Source: Clostridiales bacterium UBA7273
Lineage (GTDB): Bacteria > Bacillota > Clostridia > Oscillospirales > Oscillospiraceae
Direction of reading: 5' to 3'
DNA length: 22,371 nucleotides
Assembly: GCA_002472405.1 (NCBI GenBank)
Contig: DKRV01000015.1
Coordinates: 1-22,371 of the forward strand
Under the pieces are notes generated by a model. The model ran no database searches, was not told the origin of the DNA, and saw only the letters and a program-made list of their open reading frames with translations. Every line of letters starts with the position of its first letter. Position 1 is the first letter of the stretch. Shown one piece after another: positions 1 through 6,115 of the stretch. The position numbers and the translations under genes were made by a program.

Positions 1-63
1 GGCAAGGCAAAGCTTGAAGAGAATACTGCCGTATTGTCAAGAGCTTTAACGCAGCATGGGCAG

Positions 64-110
64 AAATCTGCCCGTCAAAACCGATACGTGTTTGACTCTC
101 GTCAGCTAAG
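64..110 (-). repeat. Dispersed repeat copy A (inverted partner at the right end of the window)
   Basis: This 47-bp block is the reverse complement of the last 47 bases of the window, with about five differences including one indel. It carries the stop codon of the neighbouring tspO-like gene inside its AGCTGACGAG core. A short hairpin (GGGCAG/CTGCCC, 58-73) overlaps its far edge and could stop minus-strand transcription, although no T-run follows. Nothing else coding is visible in 1-101. Confidence 0.7.
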
Positions 111-578
111 CAAATAAATTCCCATGTTCAGATATCCGGCGAAAGTCGTCCACAGGAGATACGGCAGCATCAGCCATCCGGCCGTATTGTCGCATTTCCA
201 AAACCTGATCGTTGCTGCAAGCGTGAATATCCACATCAGGCACAGCCAGATAAACGCCGCCAGGTATTTTCCCGCATTGAAAAATATTATCGGCCAGCCG
301 AAATTAAAAATGAGCGACAGAGCGTAGTAAACGCCGGCCGTTTGCTTCTGAACCTTTCGCGCATTTGATATCCACACGCTGTATGACGCAAGTCCCATGA
401 GGATATAAAGCATCGTCCACGCGACCGGGAACAGCCACCCAGGAGGCGCGAGCGGCGGCTTTTTGAGCACCTCAAACATCAACATATTATCTTTTGTAAT
501 AAGCGCGGCCAGTCCGCCAACGGCAAGCGGCGCGGCAAGGCTCACGGCAAGCTTTTTCCATTCGATCTTCACATTCAT
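102..578 (-). CDS. tspO: TspO/MBR family membrane protein
   Basis: This is a 158-residue protein of the translocator/benzodiazepine-receptor family, which are five-helix membrane proteins that bind porphyrins and other hydrophobic ligands. Five hydrophobic segments are visible. The family's tryptophan- and proline-rich stretch is recognisable near residues 40-56 (KPPLAPPGWLFPVAW), as is a late WTTFAGYLN segment. The length matches the family (about 150-160). ATG at 578 is preferred over the in-frame GTG at 581, but neither has a strong ribosome site. The gene is divergent from the TVP38-like gene, with only about 50 bp between the starts, so the two probably share a control region. The ligand and physiological role cannot be read from sequence. 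Confidence 0.88.
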   Translation of the reverse strand: MNVKIEWKKLAVSLAAPLAVGGLAALITKDNMLMFEVLKKPPLAPPGWLFPVAWTMLYILMGLASYSVWISNARKVQKQTAGVYYALSLIFNFGWPIIFFNAGKYLAAFIWLCLMWIFTLAATIRFWKCDNTAGWLMLPYLLWTTFAGYLNMGIYLLS

Positions 579-628
579 CACCGATTTTAATATATGAAGG
601 CCCGACAGGGCTTATTCGTTTTTGAATA

Positions 629-1321
629 ATGGACAAAAAACATCTCAGCAAAAAGCAGCAAAAATATGTCGGAATAGCGGCGATAGCTATCGCCGTTATC
701 GCAACGGCGCTGATAATATGGCTTGCAGGCGTTCCGCTTGTCAGATTTGCATCGGAGCCTGAAAAATTCCGCCAATGGGTGGACGATAACGGCATATGGA
801 GCCGCTTTGCATATATGGGCATGGTTATTCTTCAGGTCGTGATCGCCGTTTTGCCCGGCGAGCCGTTCGAGATCGCCGCAGGCTACGCCTTCGGCGCCGT
901 TGAAGGCTCTCTTCTGTGCATAGCGGCATCCACCCTCGGCAGTATCACGGTCTTTCTGCTCGTCAGATATTTCGGCGTTCCGCTCGTCGAGGTTTTCTTT
1001 TCAGAGGAAAAGCTCAGGCGCATAAAGTTTTTGAAAACCACCCCTAAGCGCGACTTCATATTTTTTATCATATTTATGATACCCGGAACGCCAAAGGATC
1101 TGCTGTGCTATTTTGCCGGGCTCACCGATATCCGTCTTTCATTGTGGCTGCTGATATGCTCGCTCGGCAGACTTCCGTCGATCGTGACCTCCACCGTCGG
1201 CGGCGACGCGCTCGGCACGTCAAACTACTGGTTTGCCGCCGCTGTTTTCGCCATAACGCTTGTAATAAGCCTCGTTGGACTGCTCTTTTACAAAAAAATT
1301 TGCAATAGGCACGAAAAATGA
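629..1321 (+). CDS. TVP38/TMEM64 (VTT domain, DedA-like) membrane protein
   Basis: This 230-residue integral membrane protein has a first hydrophobic segment at about 15-35. A VTT/SNARE-associated core follows, with the typical stretches PGEPFEIAAGYAFG, LGSITVFLLVRYFG and FMIPGTPKDLLCYFAG, and a C-terminal membrane helix. Some family members act in lipid scramblase or transport-like processes; the substrate here is unknown. The start is an ATG with no clear Shine-Dalgarno. No terminator is obvious immediately downstream. The divergent neighbour is the tspO-like gene. I am confident of the family but not of a specific function. Confidence 0.85.
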   Translation: MDKKHLSKKQQKYVGIAAIAIAVIATALIIWLAGVPLVRFASEPEKFRQWVDDNGIWSRFAYMGMVILQVVIAVLPGEPFEIAAGYAFGAVEGSLLCIAASTLGSITVFLLVRYFGVPLVEVFFSEEKLRRIKFLKTTPKRDFIFFIIFMIPGTPKDLLCYFAGLTDIRLSLWLLICSLGRLPSIVTSTVGGDALGTSNYWFAAAVFAITLVISLVGLLFYKKICNRHEK

Positions 1322-1403
1322 GTATAATAGAGACATACTTAAAAAACTTGATATATTTATGACACAGCCAACATTTTGTAAAAATATTTTTCTCATTTTT
1401 GTA

Positions 1404-1431
1404 TTGACATCAGCGAGAAGCGTGCTATAAT
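1404..1431 (+). promoter_or_regulatory. Strong sigma-70-type promoter facing a gene-free stretch
   Basis: TTGACA at 1404-1409, a 16-bp spacer ending in TGC, and TATAAT at 1426-1431 give a near-perfect extended -10 promoter. No convincing protein gene follows on the plus strand before the island, so the product is probably a non-coding RNA. Confidence 0.75.
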
Positions 1432-1436
1432 ATGTC

Positions 1437-1615
1437 GTGTGGGATAATAATGCGCGCAGCTGCAGGTGCTGCGCAGCAAGACTCTCATTGTCAGTATGTT
1501 CGTTATGCCCTATTACAAATGCCATCCAAGTTGTTCAGTAACTATACATGTCGTTTAAGTAATTCTCCCTTCCTTCCTATTTCCATCAGCTAACGAGCAT
1601 ATTCTACACCCCCCC
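1437..1615 (+). ncRNA. Candidate structured small RNA (family not recognised)
   Basis: This is the predicted transcript of the promoter ending at 1431. A 5' hairpin GCGCAGC/GCTGCGC lies near 1454-1477. An 11-bp long-range stem pairs 1495-1505 with 1591-1601 (one G-U), enclosing a shorter ATTAC/GTAAT stem (about 1512-1516 with 1558-1562). Two pyrimidine-rich segments are predicted unpaired: TCTCCCTTCCTTCC (about 1564-1577) and a C-run at 1607-1616. The C-rich loops resemble anti-Shine-Dalgarno loops of Firmicute regulatory RNAs; this is inference. The 3' end is uncertain. A CGGCCGG/CCGGCCG hairpin at 1622-1651 could be the end, but its T-tract is poor. It matches no 6S, SRP, RNase P or tmRNA signature that I could recognise. 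Confidence 0.4.
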
Positions 1616-1673
1616 TTCAAAGCGGCCGGAGACAGAGCAGTCCCCGGCCGTAATAAATTACCGCTTAATATGC

Positions 1674-1704
1674 AAAAAGCCCCGACAGACTTCTGTCGGG
1701 GCTT
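1674..1704 (-). terminator. Strong hairpin terminator on the minus strand
   Basis: 12-bp arms (1677-1688 and 1693-1704) close a 4-base loop. Read on the minus strand, the hairpin is followed by a short T-run. It lies beyond the original tRNA-Ala terminator and would give a second stop for minus-strand transcripts. Its ACTTCTGT loop region resembles the hairpin at 22278-22315. Confidence 0.6.
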
Positions 1705-1734
1705 GCGTTGAATTTTGCACTGTTTTTAAGATTA

Positions 1735-1753
1735 AAGCTGACGAGCGTCGGGA
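1735..1753 (+). repeat. Short copy of the dispersed repeat core
   Basis: AAGCTGACGAGCGTCGGGA shares its AAGCTGACGAG-GTCG core with the copies at both ends of the window. It lies about 30 bases after a hairpin containing ACTTCTGT, the same arrangement as at the right end. Confidence 0.45.
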
Positions 1754-1755
1754 TA

Positions 1756-1789
1756 AAAAAACACCGCAACACAAGTTACGGTGTTTTTT
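1756..1789 (-). terminator. Original chromosomal terminator of tRNA-Ala
   Basis: 11-bp arms AAAAAACACCG/CGGTGTTTTTT flank a short inner stem, giving a bidirectional terminator directly abutting the left copy of the tRNA 3' end. On the minus strand this is where the tRNA-Ala transcript would have ended before the island inserted. Confidence 0.75.
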
Positions 1790-1833
1790 GGTGGAGATAA
1801 GCGGGATCGAACCGCTGACCTCTTGAATGCCAT
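1789..1833 (-). repeat. attL: displaced 3' end of tRNA-Ala
   Basis: These 45 bases are identical to 10252-10296, the 3' part of the intact tRNA-Ala gene from the anticodon loop to CCA. The match stops abruptly after CAT at 1833, where the island begins. This is the classic duplication left by a tyrosine recombinase acting in a tRNA 3' half. Confidence 0.95.
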
Positions 1834-1949
1834 GGGCTTCTGGCAGCGCCAAAATATCAAGAAAACGGCATAAAATAGACAAAACGACACACATTACGAA
1901 CATTATCAACTAAAATTTTCAGTCCGGTACAATGGCTTTCGCTGTGTTT

Positions 1950-2013
1950 TGGGGAAAATCTGGGTGAGAAAGTACCGCCCCCCGGTACTCCCTAAAAACC
2001 TATTTTATATTGG
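1950..2013 (+). repeat. Island left-end segment resembling the right end
   Basis: TGGGGAAAATCTGGG (1950-1964) recurs exactly at 10124-10138, just after the integrase stop. In both places it is followed by G(A)GAAAGT, a short GC-rich hairpin and CTATTTTAT. At the left the hairpin is AGTACC/GGTACT, just before the fic ribosome site. It may be a recombinase-related end sequence or a scar of an earlier element. Confidence 0.5.
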
Positions 2014-2024
2014 AGGACTGAAAC

Positions 2025-2930
2025 ATGAAGTTATACTCAGCAAACGAAACTGCAGCCATTTGGGGCATTACTGTCTCTTTGGTTCGCCGCTACTGCAGAG
2101 AGGGTAAGGTCATCAATGCAGTGCAAACAGAACAGGGCTGGATGATCCCGGAGGGTACACCCAAGCCCGGAACGGATATGATCCGGGAAACCCCGCAGAC
2201 CAAGCTGGTCAAGAAGCTCCTCTACCAGCGGGAACGCAATCAGCACTTCGGCCTCTACGAATACATGCAGGTCAATCTGGCCTATTCCTCCTGCCGCATG
2301 GCAAGCAACCGTCTCACCCGGGATCAGGTACAGGAGATCTACCGCACCAAGCGCATCACGCCGGGCTTTGAGCCGACGAAGGTGGACGATGTGGTGGAGA
2401 TCATGAATCACTTCATTGCCATGCGCTATATAACCGACAATATTACGCAGCCGCTGACTATTTCCATGGTCAAGCAGATCCACTACTTGCTGACCTACGG
2501 TACCTACGCAGATCAGAATCACAAGACCGGCGTAGGTGAGTTCCGAATGAAACCCAGCACCGGGCGGATTTCCTTCTCTCCGCCTTTGGAGATTGGCAAA
2601 AAGCTTGGAAATCTTATTAAGGACTACGAGCGAAAAGATGCCACGCTGGAGCAGATTCTGGATTTCCATGTGTACTTCGAGCGGATTCACCCCTTCGATG
2701 ATTACAACGGGCGTGTGGGAAGAATCCTCATGATGAAGGAGTGCCTACGCTACGGCATCGACCCCTTCATCATCGACGACAAGCGCAGAGGCGCGTACAA
2801 CCGTGGAATCAAGCAATGGGATACGAATCCTGAGATTCTCACAGCAGCGGTTCTGGAGGCGCAGAAGCGGTTTCAGGGCAAGATGGAAGTGTGCCGGCTG
2901 ATGGAATACCATCGGCCCCCGAAGGACTAA
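2025..2930 (+). CDS. HTH-Fic domain protein with altered inhibitory motif
   Basis: This is a 301-residue protein. Residues 1-45 form an excisionase/MerR-like helix-turn-helix (SANETAAIWGITVSLVRRYC). The Fic core holds HPFDDYNGRVGR at 222-233. Fic enzymes usually transfer AMP from ATP to hydroxyl side chains of target proteins through the histidine of HPFx(D/E)GN(G/K)R; here the usual first glycine is tyrosine. The autoinhibitory motif normally reads (S/T)xxxE(G/N). The matching place reads YSSCRMASNRLT (87-98), so Ala93 replaces the inhibitory glutamate and Ser94 the glycine. The ATG has a good GGAGGA site. It is the first gene of the island and is followed 14 bp later by tnpV, probably co-transcribed. 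The Fic fold is certain; activity and target are unknown. Confidence 0.88.
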   Translation: MKLYSANETAAIWGITVSLVRRYCREGKVINAVQTEQGWMIPEGTPKPGTDMIRETPQTKLVKKLLYQRERNQHFGLYEYMQVNLAYSSCRMASNRLTRDQVQEIYRTKRITPGFEPTKVDDVVEIMNHFIAMRYITDNITQPLTISMVKQIHYLLTYGTYADQNHKTGVGEFRMKPSTGRISFSPPLEIGKKLGNLIKDYERKDATLEQILDFHVYFERIHPFDDYNGRVGRILMMKECLRYGIDPFIIDDKRRGAYNRGIKQWDTNPEILTAAVLEAQKRFQGKMEVCRLMEYHRPPKD

Positions 2931-2944
2931 TGGAGGTTATTGCA

Positions 2945-3316
2945 ATGAAAGAATATATGTTTGACGAGAAAAATGGCCTGTGGTATAAGCTGGAGGGCGA
3001 CTATTATCTGCCCTGCCTCACCGCCCCGGAAATAGGCAAAATCGGCATCTGGGGCGAGCGCCGTAGACAGCATTTGAAGAACCACCAGAGCGGCATCTAT
3101 ACCGGCATGCTGTTCACCGGAAAGCTGGAAGCCCACCTGCAGGAGGTCGATCGACTGGCCGAGGAAATGTATTCCCGGTTGGTGGAAGAAATGTCCGAGG
3201 ACGAAGGCATTACCGAAGATATGAAAGCCACCGATCAGATGGCATGGGTGCAGCAGATGAATAATATTTGCAATCGTGCCGCCGAGATCGTTCGGGAGGA
3301 GCTGATCTACGCATGA
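2945..3316 (+). CDS. tnpV: TnpV-family transposon-encoded protein
   Basis: This 123-residue protein is recognised as TnpV-like from its overall pattern: an N-terminal YKLEGDYYLPCLTAPE, GIWGERRRQHLKNH, GKLEAHLQEVDRLAEEM, and a C-terminal WVQQMNNICNRAAEIV followed by EELIY. The family is common on Firmicute mobile elements; its biochemical role is not established. ATG at 2945 is chosen over the upstream in-frame GTG-type extension because a GGAGG site precedes it at normal distance. It lies 14 bp after fic and overlaps the next small gene by 4 bases (ATGA), so translation is probably coupled. Confidence 0.85.
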   Translation: MKEYMFDEKNGLWYKLEGDYYLPCLTAPEIGKIGIWGERRRQHLKNHQSGIYTGMLFTGKLEAHLQEVDRLAEEMYSRLVEEMSEDEGITEDMKATDQMAWVQQMNNICNRAAEIVREELIYA

Positions 3317-3477
3317 GAAATCCGTATATCATTGAACTTACCCCGGCACAGTGCAAGCTGGCAACCCACGCCATGCTCCAATTCCGCAATAAGGTCATTG
3401 CGCAAGGCATTGACCCGGTGGACATCGACGAGCTGATTGTGAAGCTCACCCGCAAACCCCATTGGTGGAAAAGATAA
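3313..3477 (+). CDS. Small conserved-looking protein coupled to TnpV
   Basis: This 54-residue protein starts at the ATGA overlap with tnpV. It has a mixed helical pattern (TPAQCKLATHAMLQFRNKV), then PVDIDELIVKLTRKP and a basic, tryptophan-rich end (HWWKR). I do not recognise the family. That it is a real coding sequence is supported by the coupling and by a degenerate copy of its 3' end at 5009-5065, in which the reading frame IDELIVKL is kept while many codons change synonymously. A terminator hairpin follows directly. Confidence 0.65.
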   Translation: MRNPYIIELTPAQCKLATHAMLQFRNKVIAQGIDPVDIDELIVKLTRKPHWWKR

Positions 3478-3492
3478 CCTGACATAAGCACG

Positions 3493-3518
3493 AGGACGGC
3501 TCCGAAAGGGGCCGTTCT
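3493..3518 (+). terminator. Terminator of the fic-tnpV module
   Basis: The stem GACGGCTCC/GGGGCCGTT has a GAAA loop (core 3495-3516) and is followed by a T-rich stretch. The preceding CTGACATAAGCA and the hairpin are repeated at 5063-5100 with two changes over the first 31 bases. Confidence 0.75.
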
Positions 3519-3565
3519 TCGTTTGTTTTGCGTCTGTATTAACCCCTATGCACTCGGATATAATA

Positions 3566-3639
3566 TAGCATAAATTCTATTTTGCAAAAAGTTTATGCTA
3601 TCAATAGCATAAACTTGATTTTTCTAAAAGTTTATGCTA
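3566..3639 (+). promoter_or_regulatory. Tandem 35-bp operator-like units before the DUF4143 ATPase
   Basis: Two units, 3566-3600 and 3605-3639, repeat with a 39-bp period. Each opens with TAGCATAAA and closes with GTTTATGCTA, its inverse, giving four half-sites at regular spacing. The facing arms of adjacent units (3591-3600 and 3605-3614) also form a perfect palindrome around TCAA. A promoter overlaps the second unit: TTGATT 3615-3620, 17-bp spacer with TGC, TATGAT 3638-3643. Binding of a dimeric repressor is inferred; the adjacent ATPase has no obvious DNA-binding domain. Confidence 0.65.
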
Positions 3640-3664
3640 TGATTTGCGTAAAGGAGTGATAGCT

Positions 3665-4978
3665 ATGATTGCTTCCCATGAACTAAAAAAACGTGATACT
3701 TACTTGAACAAACTGATTGCATTTCAAGATACCGAGCCGGTCAAAGTAGTCACCGGTATTCGTCGCTGCGGAAAATCCAGCCTGCTGAAGCTGATGGTCG
3801 CCCATCTCAAGGAGACCGGAATCGCCGCAGAACAGATTATCGAGATGAACTTCGAGTCTTTTGACTTTTCTAAAATGAGCGTCGAAGATCTGTATCACTA
3901 TGTAAAAGAGCGCATCATCCCCGGCAAACGGATGTATCTGTTCTTTGACGAGCTGCAGCGCATCTCCGGCTGGGAGCAGGCGATCAATTCGTTCCGCGTT
4001 GACTTTGACTGTGATATTTACATCACCGGTTCCAATGCGTATCTGCTTTCTTCCGAATATGCAACATATCTCTCCGGTCGCTGCGTGGAAATCAAGATGC
4101 TGCCGCTTTCATTCTCTGAATTCATTTCCTTCCATGATTTTGAAATCAAAGAGTCCAAAAGTGCACTGGGCGGCAAAAGAAGGTATGCCGAATCTTCTGA
4201 CAGTGAACGCTATGAGCTTTCCGACCTTTTTGATGCCTATATGCGCTACGGCGGAATGCCGGGAATCGCAGATGTCGGCTTGGATCAGGATAAGGTTCTG
4301 CTCCTCTTGGACGGCATCTACTCCACGGTTATCGTGCGCGATATTCTTGAACGCGAGAAGCGCAGAGGCCAGCGACAGATTACGGATGCTATATTGCTCA
4401 AAAAAATCATTATGTTCCTTGCAGACAACATCGGTAGCACAGTGTCGGTTTCTTCCATTGGCAATACGCTCGTAAACGAAGGCCTGCTGGACGACAACCG
4501 CAAAACAAAGCCCAGCGCCCATACGGTTCAGGCATATGTAGACGCGTTGCTGGAATCGTACTTCTTCTATGATATCAAGCGCTTTGATATTAAGGGCAGA
4601 GAATTTCTTCGCACAATGGGCAAGTACTATATCGTTGACATCGGTCTGCGCAATTACCTTCTCGGCTTCCGCAACCGTGACAGCGGCCACGCGATAGAAA
4701 ATGTGGTCTATTTTGAACTGCTGTACCGCGGATATGATGTTGCTGTCGGTAAAGTAGGCACAGCAGAAGTTGATTTCATCGCAACCAAAGCCGATGAAAA
4801 GCTGTATATTCAAGTTACAGAATCCATGGCAAGCGAAGATGTCCGCATCCGTGAGCTTGCTCCGCTGATGAAAATTCAGGATAATTATGAGAAAATTGTT
4901 CTTTCTCTGAATCCGGGAATGGATCGTTCCTATGATGGAATTAAGTCGCTGAATCTGGTTGATTGGCTGATTGGGTAA
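3665..4978 (+). CDS. AAA ATPase with DUF4143 domain
   Basis: This is a 437-residue protein of the AAA_14/DUF4143 family. Walker A is GIRRCGKSS (31-39) and Walker B YLFFDE (91-96). A TGSNAYLLS sensor-like stretch follows near 120, and YGGMPGIAD marks the start of DUF4143, whose C-terminal part has a restriction-endonuclease-like flavour (VGKVGTAEVDFIA...YIQV). The VDFI..YIQV arrangement resembles a D...QxK-type nuclease core, but no clear ExK is seen. ATG at 3665 follows AAGGAGTGAT; an in-frame TTG 21 bases upstream overlaps that site and is rejected. These proteins are common on mobile elements but poorly characterised. It forms its own transcription unit between two related terminators. Confidence 0.85.
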   Translation: MIASHELKKRDTYLNKLIAFQDTEPVKVVTGIRRCGKSSLLKLMVAHLKETGIAAEQIIEMNFESFDFSKMSVEDLYHYVKERIIPGKRMYLFFDELQRISGWEQAINSFRVDFDCDIYITGSNAYLLSSEYATYLSGRCVEIKMLPLSFSEFISFHDFEIKESKSALGGKRRYAESSDSERYELSDLFDAYMRYGGMPGIADVGLDQDKVLLLLDGIYSTVIVRDILEREKRRGQRQITDAILLKKIIMFLADNIGSTVSVSSIGNTLVNEGLLDDNRKTKPSAHTVQAYVDALLESYFFYDIKRFDIKGREFLRTMGKYYIVDIGLRNYLLGFRNRDSGHAIENVVYFELLYRGYDVAVGKVGTAEVDFIATKADEKLYIQVTESMASEDVRIRELAPLMKIQDNYEKIVLSLNPGMDRSYDGIKSLNLVDWLIG

Positions 4979-5008
4979 GGCCAGCGAACAAGGAAGCGAC
5001 CAAACGGC

Positions 5009-5065
5009 ATCGACGAGTTGATCGTAAAACTTGCACGCTATCCTTTGGTTACAAAGCTAATCTGA
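5009..5065 (+). pseudogene. Fragment of the TnpV-coupled small gene
   Basis: Only the last 18 codons plus stop remain (IDELIVKLARYPLVTKLI). They align with residues 38-54 of the 54-residue protein encoded at 3313-3477. The downstream flank up to and including the terminator is also shared. No start codon or ribosome site is left. A still weaker echo (MIDEL, near 5147-5175) may be a third, more decayed copy. Confidence 0.6.
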
Positions 5066-5076
5066 CATAAGCAAGG

Positions 5077-5100
5077 GGACGGCTCCGAAAGGAACCGTCC
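5077..5100 (+). terminator. Terminator after the DUF4143 module
   Basis: The stem GGACGGCTCC/GGAACCGTCC has a GAAA loop and one mismatch, and a CTCTTTG tail follows. It is homologous to the terminator at 3493-3518. Confidence 0.7.
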
Positions 5101-5185
5101 TCTTTGCAATCATCATATCAAGTCATCGATCATTTTGCCGTGAAAATGATCGACGAATTGATGCTATGCGAATGAAAAAACAAAA

Positions 5186-5207
5186 GTGGCTCCAAAAACG
5201 GAGCCAC
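5186..5207 (-). terminator. Terminator for the minus-strand XRE gene
   Basis: The perfect stem GTGGCTCC/GGAGCCAC has a six-base loop. On the minus strand it is followed by a T-rich run (5166-5185). It lies downstream of the xre gene ending at 5267. Confidence 0.6.
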
Positions 5208-5229
5208 AATGCGGTTAAGATCGTTGTCT

Positions 5230-5251
5230 ATGGCTCCATTTTCGGAGCCAT
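5230..5251 (+). terminator. Second hairpin of a back-to-back terminator pair
   Basis: ATGGCTCC/GGAGCCAT encloses ATTTTC and is followed on the plus strand by ATTTTTG. Its stem sequence is almost the same as that of the hairpin 23 bp to the left, so the two may pair alternatively. Confidence 0.55.
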
Positions 5252-5266
5252 ATTTTTGTGAAAGGC

Positions 5267-5509
5267 TTATTTGATTTCCTGTTCCAGATCGTCGAACAGA
5301 TCATCATTAAAGAAATCTCTGATGCTGATTTCAAGCCCATCGCAAATCTTCTTCAGTGAGACAACACCTGGGTTCTTGCTCTTTTCATTCAGCATGCTGT
5401 AGATTGTTGACGGAGATATTCCTGACACAGATGCAAGAGCATTGACGGCAATGTTCCGTTCATCGCAAAGGTTCAGAATGCGCTTAGCTACTGCTTCCTT
5501 TGTATTCAA
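5267..5509 (-). CDS. XRE/Cro-CI type regulator
   Basis: This is an 80-residue DNA-binding protein. A lambda-repressor-like helix-turn-helix spans about 22-45 (NALASVSGISPSTIYSML), followed by the family's scaffold helices (SLKKICDGLEISIRDFF) and an acidic tail. TTG at 5509 is chosen as start because GGGAGG precedes it by 8 bases; the longer frame back to 5554 would use codons lying inside the operator. It is divergent from the SLOG-like gene and faces the repeated TGCGATA motifs between the two, so autoregulation and control of the neighbour are likely. The specific ligand or trigger is unknown. Confidence 0.85.
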   Translation of the reverse strand: MNTKEAVAKRILNLCDERNIAVNALASVSGISPSTIYSMLNEKSKNPGVVSLKKICDGLEISIRDFFNDDLFDDLEQEIK

Positions 5510-5526
5510 TTCGCATTCCTCCCTTA

Positions 5527-5625
5527 CGATATATCGCACTATAAGTTTACTCAAATCTGCGATAAATCGTATGGGACATATCGCAAATTTCTTGGTTTGA
5601 TGCTATAATTGCGATATATCCCATA
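5527..5625. promoter_or_regulatory. Operator region between xre and the SLOG-like gene
   Basis: Four related GCGATA sites are present: the palindrome CGATATATCG (5527-5536), TGCGATAAATCG (5558-5569), CATATCGCA (5577-5585) and TTGCGATATATC (5609-5620). The last two belong to an inverted repeat with 15-bp arms (5570-5584 and 5611-5625, 14 of 15 matching) that brackets an extended -10 element, TGCTATAAT (5601-5609), for the SLOG-like gene. No good -35 is present, which suits a regulated promoter. A minus-strand -10 (TATAGT, 5543-5538) would serve xre. Confidence 0.75.
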
Positions 5626-5640
5626 TTAGGAGGCGTGATT

Positions 5641-6066
5641 ATGGCTTCTTGTACTTTTTTCGGACACCATGACTGTCCGGAGCACATTCGTCCGAAGCTG
5701 CGTGAGACGATTATTGACCTGATTCTCAACGAGAATGTAGATATGTTTTATTTGGGTAACCACGGGCGTTTTGATTCCATGGTGCGCTCCATCCTGCGAG
5801 AATTGCAAACGGCATACCCACAGATCGGGTATGCCGTCGTACTGGCCTATATGCCGGGGAAGCCTGCCGAAGGAGAGGACTATTCCGATACAATGCTCCC
5901 GGAGGGCATCGAGCGTGTCCCAAAACGCTTTGCAATCTCCTGGCGTAATAACTGGATGCTGGACCATTCCGAATATGTGGTTGCCTATGTCACCCACTCC
6001 TGGGGTGGCGCTGCTCAGTTTGTTGAGAAGGCAGAAAAGTGTGGACGAAAAGTGATTTATATTTGA
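5641..6066 (+). CDS. SLOG-like Rossmann-fold protein
   Basis: This 141-residue protein resembles the SLOG/YpsA-like nucleotide-sensing superfamily. An N-terminal strand ends in TFFGHHDCP (5-13), comparable to the FTGHR of YpsA. YLGNHGRFDSMV follows, then YAVVLAYMPG, and finally HSWGGAAQFVEKAEKCGRKVIYI, which fits the glycine-rich phosphate-binding loop and closing strand of the fold. SLOG domains sense or process nucleotide derivatives, and some act in anti-phage signalling; no effector domain is fused here. ATG at 5641 has an AGGAGG site 7 bases upstream; the in-frame GTG at 5635 overlaps that spacing. It is divergent from xre, with the operator between. The family call is from motif shape only. 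Confidence 0.65.
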   Translation: MASCTFFGHHDCPEHIRPKLRETIIDLILNENVDMFYLGNHGRFDSMVRSILRELQTAYPQIGYAVVLAYMPGKPAEGEDYSDTMLPEGIERVPKRFAISWRNNWMLDHSEYVVAYVTHSWGGAAQFVEKAEKCGRKVIYI

Positions 6067-6115
6067 GCAAGAGAATTCCACCAAAGGTTAAATTTCGACA
6101 TTCCCAAAGTACTAT

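Noticed and set aside
1220..1525. Minus-strand frame of 101 codons
   Set aside because: Crosses the strong plus-strand promoter and the end of the TVP38-like gene; no start signals.
1450..1593. 47-codon frame inside the candidate small RNA
   Set aside because: No ribosome site, composition not protein-like, and it ends in the 3' arm of the long-range stem; a structured RNA fits better.
2037..2690. 217-codon minus-strand frame
   Set aside because: Antisense to the Fic gene, no ribosome site, composition explained by the Fic codons.
3566..3639. CRISPR-like regular repeat
   Set aside because: Only two units, with inverted half-sites overlapping a promoter; no spacers or cas genes.
4109..4813. 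234-codon minus-strand frame
   Set aside because: Shadow of the DUF4143 ATPase gene, which has clear motifs.
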